Source: Opitutaceae bacterium
GTDB taxonomy: Bacteria > Verrucomicrobiota > Verrucomicrobiia > Opitutales > Opitutaceae
Length of the DNA: 64,000 bases
Direction: 5' to 3'
Assembly (NCBI GenBank): GCA_027482185.1
Contig: JAIXWF010000017.1
Span: 1-64,000, forward strand
The position numbers and the translations under genes are program-made. Of the stretch, positions 9,348 to 18,510 are shown piece after piece (positions within the stretch are counted from its first letter, which is position 1; every line of letters begins with the position of its first letter). The notes under the pieces were generated by a model that was given only the letters and a program-made list of their open reading frames with translations, did no database searches and had not been told where the DNA came from.

Positions 9348-10262
9348 ATGGCGGACACCGCCCAGATTCCCGGCCCGGCGGCGTCGCGCCGGCCGCTCCT
9401 CGAGGTCCGCGGTTTGGCGAAACATTTTCCCGCGGCGCGGTCGGGTTTCGGCCGGACCCCGGCGGAAGTGCTCAAGGCGGTGGACGACGTGAGTTTCGAG
9501 CTCGCTTCCGGCGAGTCGCTGGGCCTCGTCGGCGAGAGCGGCTGCGGCAAGACCACGACGGCCCGTTGCATCCTGCGCGCGATCGACCCGACCGCGGGCG
9601 AAGTGCGCTTCCGCATGCCGGACGGTCGCGTGCTGGACCTCGTGCAACTGGACGCACGCGAATTGAAACCCGTGCGGCGGCACGCGCAGATGGTTTTTCA
9701 GGATCCCTATTCGTCGCTGAACCCGCGCATGACGGTGCGCGACCTCGTCGGCGAACCGCTGGTGATCCACGGGCTGGCGCGCGGGGCGGAGCTGGACGAC
9801 CGGGTGGCGGACGTGCTGCGGCGCGTCGGCCTGCGGCCGGAGCACCGCGACCGTTATCCGCACGCGTTTTCCGGCGGCCAGCGGCAGCGCATCGGGATCG
9901 CGCGCGCGCTCATTCTGCGCCCTTCGCTGCTCGTGTGCGACGAAGCGACTTCGGCGCTCGATGTCTCCGTGCAGGCCCAGGTGCTGGACCTGTTGAAGGA
10001 CCTGCAGCGGGACTTCGGCCTGACCTACCTGTTCGTGGCGCACAACCTCGAGGTCGTGCGCGGTTTCTGCGACCGTGTCGCCGTGATGCGCCGCGGCAAG
10101 ATCGTGGAAACGGCGCGGACGCCCGAGATCTTCTCCGCCCCGCGGCACCCGTACACGCGGATCCTGCTGTCCGCGGTGCCGTCGCCGGATCCGGACGTGA
10201 AGATGAACTTCGACGTCGCGGACGAGCTGGCCCGGCTCGATGCGGCGGGTCCGGCGCCGTGA
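9348..10262 (+). CDS. Peptide ABC transporter ATP-binding protein (OppF-like)
   Basis: Second ATPase of the peptide-class importer, expected to form a heterodimer with the preceding OppD-like subunit. In 304 residues it has Walker [11 protein letters not shown]-loop [14 protein letters not shown] (the OppF-type DPYSSLNPR motif), signature FSGGQRQRI, Walker [15 protein letters not shown] and H-loop [10 protein letters not shown]. The Walker B tail reads DEATSAL, a mild change from the common DEPVSAL or DEPTSAL. Last ATPase of the cassette; a small Dabb gene follows 73 bp later and may be cotranscribed. Confidence 0.92.
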   Translation: MADTAQIPGPAASRRPLLEVRGLAKHFPAARSGFGRTPAEVLKAVDDVSFELASGESLGLVGESGCGKTTTARCILRAIDPTAGEVRFRMPDGRVLDLVQLDARELKPVRRHAQMVFQDPYSSLNPRMTVRDLVGEPLVIHGLARGAELDDRVADVLRRVGLRPEHRDRYPHAFSGGQRQRIGIARALILRPSLLVCDEATSALDVSVQAQVLDLLKDLQRDFGLTYLFVAHNLEVVRGFCDRVAVMRRGKIVETARTPEIFSAPRHPYTRILLSAVPSPDPDVKMNFDVADELARLDAAGPAP

Positions 10263-10335
10263 GCCCGCCGCGGCGCAGGATTGAGATTGCGGTTGCCGCC
10301 GGACGCCGGCGCGGGCCAATTCCCTGTTTTCCACC

Positions 10336-10635
10336 ATGCTCGTCCACACCGTTTACTTCTGGCTGAAACCCGAACTGACCGCCGCGCAGCGCGCCGACTT
10401 CCGCAAGGGCGTCGAATCGCTCGGCGGCATCAAGGCCGTCGCCCAACTCTTCGTCGGCACGCCGGCGAAGACGGTGAAGCGCCCGATCATTGACGATTCC
10501 TACTCGTTCGCGCTGACCGTGATCGTGAAGGACATCGCGGGCCACGACGCCTACCAGATCGATCCGATCCACCTGGCTTTCGTCGAGCGCTTCAAGACGT
10601 ACTGGTCGAAGGTGCAGATTTACGACGCGGAGTAA
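10336..10635 (+). CDS. Dabb (stress-responsive alpha/beta barrel) protein
   Basis: Small 99-residue protein of the Dabb family (ferredoxin-like dimeric alpha/beta barrel). It opens with the family's LVHTVYFWLKPELT strand and ends HLAFVERFKTYWSKVQIYD, the usual dimer strand and helix. Some relatives are enzymes (olivetolic acid cyclase type), but most bacterial members have no known reaction, so only the fold can be named. It follows the peptide ABC cassette, which gives no firm hint of its role. Confidence 0.85.
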   Translation: MLVHTVYFWLKPELTAAQRADFRKGVESLGGIKAVAQLFVGTPAKTVKRPIIDDSYSFALTVIVKDIAGHDAYQIDPIHLAFVERFKTYWSKVQIYDAE

Positions 10636-10676
10636 TCCCCTGCCGGGCCGGGGAACGGAGCCCGGAATCCGTGCCC

Positions 10677-10709
10677 AAGGGTGCTTAGGCACCCTTCCCC
10701 GAGGCGGGG
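10677..10709. terminator. Possible terminator hairpins after the Dabb gene
   Basis: AAGGGTGC (10677-10684), loop TTAG and GCACCCTT (10689-10696) form an 8-bp stem. This is followed directly by a short CCCC-GAGGC-GGGG hairpin. There is no T-tract, so termination is inferred from position alone: it separates the ABC/Dabb unit from the signalling operon. Confidence 0.4.
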
Positions 10710-10718
10710 AGACATTTC

Positions 10719-10733
10719 TAGGGGATTCCCCTA
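10719..10733. promoter_or_regulatory. Perfect palindrome upstream of the signalling operon
   Basis: TAGGGGATTCCCCTA has perfect 7-base arms around one central base and sits about 190 bp before the response regulator start. It is a plausible dimeric operator, for example for the operon's own LuxR-type regulator. No known site was matched with certainty. Confidence 0.4.
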
Positions 10734-10867
10734 CCGCAAATTTGCCCGGTAACGAACCCCGGCGAGAGCCCCGGGGGCGCCCCTGCCGGAAGCGGTATTT
10801 CTATAAGACTCTGCACGCGGACGGCTTCCGGTCCAAACGGATCGGGTGATTGGAGCCCGCAAATTGG

Positions 10868-10888
10868 GGTACTTTGACAAGAAGTACC
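10868..10888. promoter_or_regulatory. Second palindrome overlapping a TTGACA box
   Basis: GGTACTT (10868-10874) and AAGTACC (10882-10888) are perfect 7-base arms with a 7-base spacer. The sequence TTGACA at 10874-10879, a consensus -35 hexamer, lies within it, about 50 bp before the chosen start codon. No good -10 box is seen at the usual spacing, so the promoter reading is weak; the palindrome is directly visible. Confidence 0.4.
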
Positions 10889-10925
10889 TATTCACCAAGT
10901 GGGGTTAAATGCCGTAGGGTGGGGT

Positions 10926-11612
10926 ATGGACGCAACTCACCCCGCCGAAGCGGAAAAGACCGGAGTACTTATCGTCGAGGATCAGACCGCCATCCGGCAG
11001 ATGCTCGCTACTTTCATCCGGGCCATGCCCGGGTTCAACGTCATCGGCGAAGCCGGCAATGTGCAGGACGCCCTTGATCTCGCGCACAAGTTCCGGCCGA
11101 AGGTCGTCGTGCTCGACTGGATGCTGCTCGGCGGCATGGGCCTCGATTTTCTGCGCCAGGTCCGCGTCACGCCCAGCCCGGCCGTGCTCGTTTTCTCGGC
11201 CAACACCACCGAACTCGCCGTGCGCGAGGCGCTTTCCGCCGGGGCCCGCGGCTACATCGAGAAAACCGCCAGTTTTGCGGAGTTCACCCAGGCGCTCAAC
11301 GCCGTCGCCAGCGGCCAGACGTTCCTCGGGCCCGCCGTGGCGCGCGCCGTCCAGCGCATCGTCAGCCAACCCGACCGGCTGGAGAGCAACATGGAGTTGT
11401 CCGCCCGCGAGCGCGACGTCCTGCGTTTCCTCGCCGAAGGCATGTCTTCGAAAGAGATCGCCGACGTGCTCGGCCTCAGCATCCGCACGGTCGAGAACCA
11501 TCGCGCCAACATCACGCGCCGCACCGGCCTGCGTTCCGTCGCCCAGTTGACGCTGCATGCCGTCCGTCTTGGTCTGATCCAGCCGCCGGACCGCCCGCTC
11601 GAAAACTCATGA
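10926..11612 (+). CDS. NarL/FixJ-family response regulator (receiver plus LuxR-type HTH)
   Basis: Phosphorylation-controlled transcription factor, the only DNA-binding output in this signalling operon. The 228-residue product (ATG at 10926, preceded by a purine-rich AGGGTGGGG) has a receiver with acidic pocket E18/D19 and phospho-acceptor Asp64 in VVVLDWMLL. The C-terminal LuxR HTH (about residues 160-222) contains LSARERDVLRFLAEGMSSKEIA and SIRTVENHRANI. An in-frame ATG nine codons upstream (10899) is possible. Its stop overlaps the start of the next gene by four bases (ATGA), so translation is probably coupled. It is the natural target of the kinases encoded behind it. Confidence 0.93.
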   Translation: MDATHPAEAEKTGVLIVEDQTAIRQMLATFIRAMPGFNVIGEAGNVQDALDLAHKFRPKVVVLDWMLLGGMGLDFLRQVRVTPSPAVLVFSANTTELAVREALSAGARGYIEKTASFAEFTQALNAVASGQTFLGPAVARAVQRIVSQPDRLESNMELSARERDVLRFLAEGMSSKEIADVLGLSIRTVENHRANITRRTGLRSVAQLTLHAVRLGLIQPPDRPLENS

Positions 11613-13078
11613 GCGACCGCAGCCGCATTCTCGTCATCGACGACGACCTCAGCGTCCGCCTCCGCCTCTCCGAACTCCTCACGGCGAACGGCGACTTCAA
11701 CGTGGCCGAGGCCGACAACGGCACCGACGGGCTGCGGCTCGTCTCCGAGTTTTCGCCCGACCTCGTGCTGCTCGATCTGATGATGCCCGGGATCAGCGGC
11801 CTCGAGGTCTGCACCCGCGTGCGGCAGGATCCGGTGGCGCGCGAAGTCCCGATCATCGTGCTGTCCGCCGCGGACGAATCCGACGCCATGATCGCGGCGC
11901 TCGACGCCGGCGCCGACGACTACCTGCGCAAACCGTTTTCCTCCGCCGAACTCCGCGCGAAGGTGCGGACGATCACGCGGCTCAACCGTTTCCGCGGCCT
12001 GGCCGGGGAACGCGACCGTTTCCGCTGGCTGCTCGACCATTCGCTGGAACCGCTGGTCATCGTCGACGGCGACGGCCGGTTGGTGCGCGCGAATGCGCGG
12101 GCGCAGGAAGTCTTCGGCCTCCCGGCCGAATCCGGCGCCGAGAAACTCGAGCTGGCCGCGGCGGTGTCGCGGCATTTCCGCGCCGACCCGCCCGATGCAT
12201 GGGAGGCCTGGCGCGAGGGCCGGCTGCCCGACGGCACCGGCTTCGCGATCTACCAGCCGGAAACCCCGCAGGTGGCGCCGCGCTGGTTCGAGGTCGAGCG
12301 CCAGGCGCTCGAGGGCACGACGAAGCAGACGCTGCTCAAGTTCACGAACCGTTCCGGCTGGGTGCGCCGCGAACTCGAGACGTTCACTTTCCAGAGCCTG
12401 ATCGCCCACAAGATCCGCACGCCGCTCAACGGACTCGGCCCGATCCTGTCGTTTCTCGAAGAGTGCGGCTCTTTCGAGGGCGATCCCGAGGTGAGCGAAA
12501 TGCTCCGCCTCGCGCGGAAGAGCGCCGAGCGCCTCGAGGAGACACTGCTTTCCATTCTCCGCCACCACGAGGCGGTGTTCCAACCCGAGCGCAGTCAGAC
12601 GCCGGCGCCGTTGCAGTCGCTGGCCGAGATCGCCCAGGCGGCCGCGCAATCCGCCGGTCTGGCCGCCGGCCTCGTCTGGACCGGCCCGCGCTGCTCGGTC
12701 GCGCATGCGGCGGTGCTCGAGGTCGTCTTCAACGAATTGCTCGGCAACTACGGCAAGTTCAGCGAGGCGCCGCGGCTCGGCATGAATCTCGCGGTCCGCG
12801 CGGGCGCCGACGGCGGCGGCGAGATCCGCCTCTTCGCTCCGGGCGTCGGGTTGCCGCCGGATGTCGTCGCCCAGCTCGGGCGGCCGTTCTGGCAGCTCGA
12901 AGGTCGCTTCAGCGGCGAAGTCCCCGGCATGGGACTCGGGCTCGCCACCGCGCGGATGTTGCTGCGGAATGTCGGCGGCGACCTCACCTTCGCGAACAGC
13001 GCCGAGCCCTCCGGCCTGGTCAGTACCCTCTTCCTCCCCGCCGGTTCCCTCCAAGTCGATTTGGTCCATGCCCTCTGA
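11609..13078 (+). CDS. Receiver-PAS-histidine kinase, ATP site degenerate
   Basis: Signal-transduction protein of 489 residues with the order receiver (1-125, Asp56 in LVLLDLMMP), PAS-like region (about 130-250), HisKA dimerisation domain (His267 in IAHKIRTPLNG) and an HATPase domain (about 370-480). The N box is recognisable (NELLGNYGKFSE), and so is the G2 box (GMGLGLATARML). In the G1 box, however, the nucleotide-binding Asp of DxGxG is replaced (FAPGVG). It could be a weak kinase, a phosphatase or a pseudokinase partner. The H box HKIR also departs from the usual HELR/HEIR. Its 3' end overlaps the next gene by 11 bases. Confidence 0.85.
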   Translation: MSDRSRILVIDDDLSVRLRLSELLTANGDFNVAEADNGTDGLRLVSEFSPDLVLLDLMMPGISGLEVCTRVRQDPVAREVPIIVLSAADESDAMIAALDAGADDYLRKPFSSAELRAKVRTITRLNRFRGLAGERDRFRWLLDHSLEPLVIVDGDGRLVRANARAQEVFGLPAESGAEKLELAAAVSRHFRADPPDAWEAWREGRLPDGTGFAIYQPETPQVAPRWFEVERQALEGTTKQTLLKFTNRSGWVRRELETFTFQSLIAHKIRTPLNGLGPILSFLEECGSFEGDPEVSEMLRLARKSAERLEETLLSILRHHEAVFQPERSQTPAPLQSLAEIAQAAAQSAGLAAGLVWTGPRCSVAHAAVLEVVFNELLGNYGKFSEAPRLGMNLAVRAGADGGGEIRLFAPGVGLPPDVVAQLGRPFWQLEGRFSGEVPGMGLGLATARMLLRNVGGDLTFANSAEPSGLVSTLFLPAGSLQVDLVHAL

Positions 13079-14159
13079 AACCGCCTGCCCGCCTGTCTCC
13101 GCCGCTCCCGGCGTCGAAGCCCTGGTGCCGGCCGTTTTCACGGCCGACCGGAACGGAAACTGCACGGCCGCGAACGCCGCGGCCCGCGCTTTGCTGCCGG
13201 GCGGCGCGGACGGTCGCGCCGGGCGGTCTTGCCTGCGCGCGGTGTTCCCGGCCGACCGGAGCGCGGTCCTCGCGGCGTGGCGCGAGCTGCGGACGGGCGC
13301 CGACCGGAGCCGCGCCGAGTTCCGGCTCCGCGGCGCCGACGGCTCCGCGATGTGGCACCTGGCCGAATTCTCGGTCGCCGAAGGCGGATCGCGGGTGGCC
13401 GCGGTGGTCACGGACATCGGTTTCCTCAAACAACGCGAAGCCGCGCTGCAGGCCCGTCTGGCGGCTGCGGCCGCGGAGCTGCAGGGCCGCAGCGATTTTC
13501 TGGCGGGCCTGAGCCACGACCTGCGATCCCCGTTGAACGCCGTCATCGGCCTGACCGAATCCCTGATCGAAACCGGCGCGCCCTTCGACTCGGTGCGGAC
13601 GGACAAATACCTGAAACTGGTCAACGCGAGCGGACGCCAGCTGCTCGGGCAGCTCAACGAAGTCATCGACCTCGTCCGGATCGACGCCGGCCGCACGGTG
13701 CCGAACCGCTCAGCCGTGGATGTCGGTTCCGCGGTGCGGGCCCTCGGCGAAGCGGCGCGCAAGGAAGGCGCGGCCAAAGGCGTGGAGGTCGCGGTCGAAC
13801 GGCCGGCCGCCCCGCTCGTCATCGCCACGGACGAACGCCTGCTGTGGCAGGTGCTCCAGATTCTGCTGCACAATGCCGTGAAGTTCACGCCGTCCGCGGG
13901 CCGCGTGACCGTGTCCGCGGCGGCCGGCGCCGCCGGGGTGGTCCGGGTCGAGATCCGCGACACCGGCGCGGGGATGCCCGCGGAAAAGACGGCGCGGATT
14001 TTCGCCCCCCATGTGCCGGGCGGCGCGGGCAAACGCACCGGCCCCGGGGTCGGCCTCACATTGGTGGGCCGGATCGTACCGCTGCTGGGCGGCCGGATTT
14101 CCGTCGCGAGCACGCCCGGGGCGGGCTCGGTTTTCGCGCTCGAACTTCCTCCCGCCTGA
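13068..14159 (+). CDS. PAS-domain sensor histidine kinase
   Basis: Cytoplasmic sensor kinase of 363 residues. A PAS domain (about residues 15-130, ending in the PAC-like VAAVVTDIGFLKQREAAL) is followed by a short coiled coil, HisKA with His150 in LSHDLRSPLNAVIG, and HATPase (about 235-363) with N box LLHNAVKFTPS, G1 IRDTGAGMP and G2 GPGVGLTLVG. All catalytic motifs look intact. No membrane segment is seen, so it senses an internal signal or is driven by partner proteins. The ATG at 13068 lies inside the end of the preceding gene (11-base overlap); a longer frame starting upstream was rejected because it overlaps the previous gene heavily. Confidence 0.88.
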   Translation: MPSETACPPVSAAPGVEALVPAVFTADRNGNCTAANAAARALLPGGADGRAGRSCLRAVFPADRSAVLAAWRELRTGADRSRAEFRLRGADGSAMWHLAEFSVAEGGSRVAAVVTDIGFLKQREAALQARLAAAAAELQGRSDFLAGLSHDLRSPLNAVIGLTESLIETGAPFDSVRTDKYLKLVNASGRQLLGQLNEVIDLVRIDAGRTVPNRSAVDVGSAVRALGEAARKEGAAKGVEVAVERPAAPLVIATDERLLWQVLQILLHNAVKFTPSAGRVTVSAAAGAAGVVRVEIRDTGAGMPAEKTARIFAPHVPGGAGKRTGPGVGLTLVGRIVPLLGGRISVASTPGAGSVFALELPPA

Positions 14160-14166
14160 TCCCCCC

Positions 14167-15708
14167 ATGAAGCCGAAAATTCTGATCGTCGACGACGAGC
14201 CGCTGAACCAAGCCACGCTCGAAGGCTTCCTCGGCGGGGACGGCTACGAGCTGTTCTTCGCCGGCAACGGCCTCGAGGCCTGCGCCCAGGCGCACGTGGT
14301 GCAGCCCGACCTGATTCTGCTCGATGTCATGATGCCGGAGATCGACGGCTTCGATGTCTGCCGCCGGATCCGCAGCGACCCGGTGATCGGCCGGATCCCG
14401 ATCATCATGATCACGGCGCTGGACGACGACCGCTCGCGGCTCGAGGGCTTGCGGGCCGGGGCCGACGATTTCCTGACCAAACCCTGCCGCCGCGACGAAC
14501 TGCGCGCGCGCGTGCGCACCGTGGCCTCCCTCAACCGCTTCCGCGAGATCGCAGAGCAACGGGCGCGTTTCGAGCTGCTGCACGAACTCTCGCCTTCGCC
14601 CATTTTGCTCGTGCAGGCGGACGGCACCGTGCTCACGGCCAATCCGGCGGCGGAGAAACTGCTCGGCGCCGGGGCGGGCCGGCGGCTCGCCGGCGACACG
14701 CTTTTCTCCCGCTTCGCCGGACCCGCCGACGCGACGCTCCGCCGGCTCGTGGCCGCGGCCCATGCCGGCGCGCCCGAGCCCGGGCAGGAATTGCGCCGTA
14801 CCGCCGGCGAGCTCTGCCAGGTGCTGCAGGTGCGGGCGAGCGCCGTGCCGGAAGGCGGGGCGCGGCTGGTCCTGATCGTGCTCGACGATGTGACGGCCGA
14901 GGTCGGCGCCCGCGAGGCCCTCGAGAAGATGAACACCGAGCTCGACGGCATGGTGCGGGCGCGCACGCGCCAGCTCGAGGACGCAAACAGCCTCCTGATG
15001 TCGTACGCCAACTTCGTTTCCCACGACCTGCGTTCGCCGCTCACCGTGATGAAGGGCTACCTTTCGATGATCCAGGAGGGACTGGTGCCGCTGGCGGAAT
15101 CCGCCTCGCTGGTCGAGCAGGCGTACAACGCGACGCTGATCATGCAGGAACTGGTGCAGAACATCCTGCAGCTGGCGCAAGACGAGCACGACGGCGCCAA
15201 TGCCCAGACCATCAAGCTGGTCGAGCCGACGCCGATCGTGACGCGGCTCTACCGGCATCTCAATTCGATGTTCCCGCACCCGGCGCGGCGCTTCGCCTGC
15301 GGCGAATTGCCGATCGTCGGCGTCAGTCCCTTCGTGTTGGAGCGCGTTTTCTACAACCTGATCGGCAACGCCATCAAATACTCGGACCAGCGCGAGCAGC
15401 CGAGCATCGAGATCGGCAGCCAAACTTCGCCCGAGGGGCCGGTGCTGTATGTCCGCGACAACGGCGTCGGCTTCGATTCCCGCCAGGCCGACAAACTCTT
15501 CCGCGAATTCTCGCGGCTCGACACCGCCGGGAGCGCCGACGGGTTCGGGCTCGGACTCTCGCTGGTGGCCCGGCTGGTCAAAGGTCATGGCGGGCGCCTG
15601 TGGGCCGAAGGCGTGGTCGGCGAGGGTGCGACCTTCTACGTCCAATTTCCGCCGCCGGGCCCGATGCCGGATTTCGGCGCGACGGGCCTGGTGGAAACGA
15701 CGCGCTGA
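14167..15708 (+). CDS. Receiver-PAS-histidine kinase (hybrid, receiver first)
   Basis: 513-residue signalling protein with receiver (1-125, DD9-10, Asp53 in LILLDVMMPEID), PAS domain (about 135-250), a coiled-coil linker (about 255-280), HisKA with His286 in FVSHDLRSPLTVM, and HATPase (about 390-500). The HATPase motifs are intact: N box FYNLIGNAIKYSD, G1 VRDNGVGFD and G2 GFGLGLSLV. Receiver-first kinases are often controlled by phosphotransfer from another kinase, so this one may act downstream of a neighbour. It starts 7 bases after the preceding stop and ends 9 bases before the next gene. Confidence 0.9.
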   Translation: MKPKILIVDDEPLNQATLEGFLGGDGYELFFAGNGLEACAQAHVVQPDLILLDVMMPEIDGFDVCRRIRSDPVIGRIPIIMITALDDDRSRLEGLRAGADDFLTKPCRRDELRARVRTVASLNRFREIAEQRARFELLHELSPSPILLVQADGTVLTANPAAEKLLGAGAGRRLAGDTLFSRFAGPADATLRRLVAAAHAGAPEPGQELRRTAGELCQVLQVRASAVPEGGARLVLIVLDDVTAEVGAREALEKMNTELDGMVRARTRQLEDANSLLMSYANFVSHDLRSPLTVMKGYLSMIQEGLVPLAESASLVEQAYNATLIMQELVQNILQLAQDEHDGANAQTIKLVEPTPIVTRLYRHLNSMFPHPARRFACGELPIVGVSPFVLERVFYNLIGNAIKYSDQREQPSIEIGSQTSPEGPVLYVRDNGVGFDSRQADKLFREFSRLDTAGSADGFGLGLSLVARLVKGHGGRLWAEGVVGEGATFYVQFPPPGPMPDFGATGLVETTR

Positions 15709-15717
15709 CCATCGCCG

Positions 15718-18480
15718 ATGCCGATCCAGCATCCATGGCGGGTGATCGCGCTGGCCGCGGCGGCGGCGGCGGCGAACTGCATCCGGGTCGAATTGCCCGG
15801 CAACACGAACCTGCTGCTGGGCGTGCTGATCTACATGCCGCTCGTGCTGACGCTGCCGTGGCAGTGGGGCACGCTGGCCGCGGGCGTCGCGCTGGCGGCC
15901 ACGGTGGAGCGTTACGGGCAGCCGTTTCCGCTGCTCGTCGGGATGGCGGAGGCGCTCTGGCTCGGCCTCTGGTTGCGCCGGAGCCAGCGTTCGCCGGTCC
16001 TGATGGATCTGATTTTCTGGGGGGCGCTCGGCGTGCCGCTGGTCTTTGCCTTTTGCCTCGGCGCGGCGGACCAACCGGCGGTCATCGCGGGGCTCTCCGC
16101 CGCCAAGTACGTGCTCAACCACGTCGTGGCCGTGGCGTTGGCCGCGCTGGTGCTGCGGCACTCCGACCTTGGCGGCTGGCTCGTCGGACGCGTGAGCCGG
16201 CGGGCGCGCATGCGCGAGGTGGTGTTCCATCTGGTGATCGTCCTCGCCCTGGTGCCGCTGGTGCTTCTGGGGCTCGGCGCCAGCGCGCTGCTGAGCAGCT
16301 ACCATCGCCAGGAAAACCGCGAGCTGCTGACGCAGACGTCCCGCCGCGTGGCGCAGCAGATGGATCTTTTTCTCGAGCACCATGAGTCGGTGCTCCGTTC
16401 GATGGCCGGGCAGCTCAACCGGGGCGGTGTCGACGCGCAGGCCATGATGAACGAGACCCAGCGGGCGCATCCGGAATTCATCACGATGCTGCTCACGGAT
16501 GCCTCGGGCCGCATCCGCCAGGCCGCGCCGGGGCGGATGCTGGACACGGTCCGGGCGACATCCGTCGCGGACCGCGATTATTTCATCGAGGCGCGGGACC
16601 GGCAGGAGCCGTTCATTTCGCCGGTGTTCCGGGGCCGCGGCTTCGGCCGCGACACGATCGTCGCGATCAGCGCGCCGTTTTACGACGCGAGCGGCAAGTT
16701 TGCCGGGGTGATCGAAGGATCGCTGGAGGTCGAGCGCTTCGCGCAGCAGATCATCGGCAGCGACCTGCACGGCGACGTCGATCTGATCCTCTGCGATCGG
16801 ACGGGGCGGGTGATCCGGGCGGATCCGGAGACCGGGTCGGTTTCGCTCGACCGGATCGTCCATCACCCGCACGGGGCAATTTGGGCGAATCCGGAGCAGG
16901 GGATGGAGTTCGACTTCGATTCCGGTTCCGGCAAGACGCGCTTCATGGCGTTCGGCGCGCGGGCGCCGGGCAACGGCGTCGTCGTCTTCGCGCAACGGCC
17001 GGCGCTTGCCGGGGTACGCGGCGCCGCGCCGATTTTCGTCTACTTCGCGGTGCTGGCGGCGGGCATCTGCCTGACGGCGTTCTGGGTCTCGCACCTGGCC
17101 CGCCGGCGAATGGCCAAGCCGTTGGAGGATTTCGCCCGCAATGCGAGCCGCCAGGCCGCGATGCGGACGGTGGAGCCGATCCCCGACCAGTCGGCGGAGG
17201 CGACCGTCGAGATCGCGATGGTCTATTCCGCGTTCAACCAGCTGGCGATCCAGCTGCAGGGCACGTACGCGATGCTCCGGCAGCAGAACCGCGAGCTGGA
17301 CGCGCGCGTCGCGGAACGCACCCGCGAGCTCGAGCAGGCCCGCCAGCATGCCGAGGCGGCGAGCCGCTCGAAGAGCGATTTTCTCGCCATCACGAGCCAC
17401 GAAATCCGCACGCCGCTCAACGCCATCATCAGCCTGTCCGAAGCTGTCTCGCTGAAGGCGACGGACCCGCAGTCCGTCGACCAGCTGCGCCTGATCCGCA
17501 ACTCCGGCACGCGCCTGCTGAACGTCGTCAACGACCTGCTCGATATTTCGCGCGCCGAGGCGGGCCGGCTCGAGCTGCACCTTGCCCCGGTGGAACTCGG
17601 CGCGCTGGTGCAGGAGGTCGGCGCGTTGTTCCAGCTGCGCGCCCGCGACCTCGGCGTCGGCCTGCGGCTCGAGCTCGAGCCCGCGCTGCCGCTTTGGCTG
17701 CGCGCGGACGGCCCGCGCCTCCAGCAGGTCCTCATCAACCTGATGGGCAATGCGCTCAAGTTCACCAAGGTCGGCGAAGTGGCGCTGCATGTCGCCGCGG
17801 GCGCCGCCGAGGCGGGCCGGCTGCGGCTGCGCTTTGCGGTGACCGACACGGGCCCGGGAATCTCTGCGGACGAACAGGCGCGGCTGTTCCAACCCTATGT
17901 GCAGCTGCCCGGGGCCTCCGCCAGCGCGGTGCCGGGCACGGGACTCGGCCTCTCGATCTCGCGCCGGTTGGTCACGCTGTTCGGCGGCGACCTCGGCGTG
18001 CGCAGCGAAGTCGGCCGCGGTTCCGAGTTCTTCTTCACATTCGAGGCCGAGCTGGCCGAGCCGCCGGCGCAGGCGATCCCGGCGCCCGCACCGGCGCCGA
18101 CGCAGGCCCTCCGCGTCCTCGCGGTCGACGACAACGAGGCCAACCAGGAGGTGCTGCGGGTCCTCCTCGAGACGCATTGCCGCCGGCTGGAGATCGTCGG
18201 CGCCGCGGAGACCGCCCTGGAATTAGCGCAGCGCGAGACTTTCGATCTGGCCCTGATCGATCTCGAAATGCCGGAGATGGACGGCTTCACGATGGCGCGC
18301 CTGATGCGGGCCCCCGGCTCCAAGGCGCAGGCCTGCCGCCTCGTCGCCATCTCGGCCCACGCCGAGGACGAAATGTGGCACCGCTGCGCCGAGGCCGGCT
18401 TCGATGGCTACCTCGCCAAGCCGATCGACCGGAAGCGGCTGGCCGAGGTCCTGCAGGGCCGGGGCGCGGCGCCCGTCTGA
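15718..18480 (+). CDS. Membrane-bound hybrid kinase: multi-TM N-terminus, Cache-like sensor, HisKA, HATPase, receiver
   Basis: 920-residue hybrid kinase. Residues 1-190 carry several hydrophobic segments resembling a MASE-type membrane sensor. A further membrane segment (about 165-190) leads to an extracytoplasmic Cache-like domain (about 200-430, with DRDYFIEARDRQEPFISP and VAISAPFYD typical of dCache). Another membrane segment (about 440-462) and a HAMP-like linker follow. The kinase core has His561 in TSHEIRTPLNAI, N box LMGNALKFTK, G1 VTDTGPGIS and G2 GTGLGLSIS. The C-terminal receiver carries Asp848 in LALIDLEMPEMDG. It is the only clearly membrane-anchored kinase of the operon and could add an external signal. 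30 bases separate it from the H-NOX gene. Confidence 0.9.
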   Translation: MPIQHPWRVIALAAAAAAANCIRVELPGNTNLLLGVLIYMPLVLTLPWQWGTLAAGVALAATVERYGQPFPLLVGMAEALWLGLWLRRSQRSPVLMDLIFWGALGVPLVFAFCLGAADQPAVIAGLSAAKYVLNHVVAVALAALVLRHSDLGGWLVGRVSRRARMREVVFHLVIVLALVPLVLLGLGASALLSSYHRQENRELLTQTSRRVAQQMDLFLEHHESVLRSMAGQLNRGGVDAQAMMNETQRAHPEFITMLLTDASGRIRQAAPGRMLDTVRATSVADRDYFIEARDRQEPFISPVFRGRGFGRDTIVAISAPFYDASGKFAGVIEGSLEVERFAQQIIGSDLHGDVDLILCDRTGRVIRADPETGSVSLDRIVHHPHGAIWANPEQGMEFDFDSGSGKTRFMAFGARAPGNGVVVFAQRPALAGVRGAAPIFVYFAVLAAGICLTAFWVSHLARRRMAKPLEDFARNASRQAAMRTVEPIPDQSAEATVEIAMVYSAFNQLAIQLQGTYAMLRQQNRELDARVAERTRELEQARQHAEAASRSKSDFLAITSHEIRTPLNAIISLSEAVSLKATDPQSVDQLRLIRNSGTRLLNVVNDLLDISRAEAGRLELHLAPVELGALVQEVGALFQLRARDLGVGLRLELEPALPLWLRADGPRLQQVLINLMGNALKFTKVGEVALHVAAGAAEAGRLRLRFAVTDTGPGISADEQARLFQPYVQLPGASASAVPGTGLGLSISRRLVTLFGGDLGVRSEVGRGSEFFFTFEAELAEPPAQAIPAPAPAPTQALRVLAVDDNEANQEVLRVLLETHCRRLEIVGAAETALELAQRETFDLALIDLEMPEMDGFTMARLMRAPGSKAQACRLVAISAHAEDEMWHRCAEAGFDGYLAKPIDRKRLAEVLQGRGAAPV

Positions 18481-18510
18481 TTTCCCAACCCCAACCCCCG
18501 GAAAAATCCT

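Noticed and set aside
14056-18177. 1373-codon minus-strand open frame across three kinase genes
   Set aside because: It contains only Arg/Ala/His/Asp-rich sequence, while the plus strand encodes textbook kinase motifs throughout.
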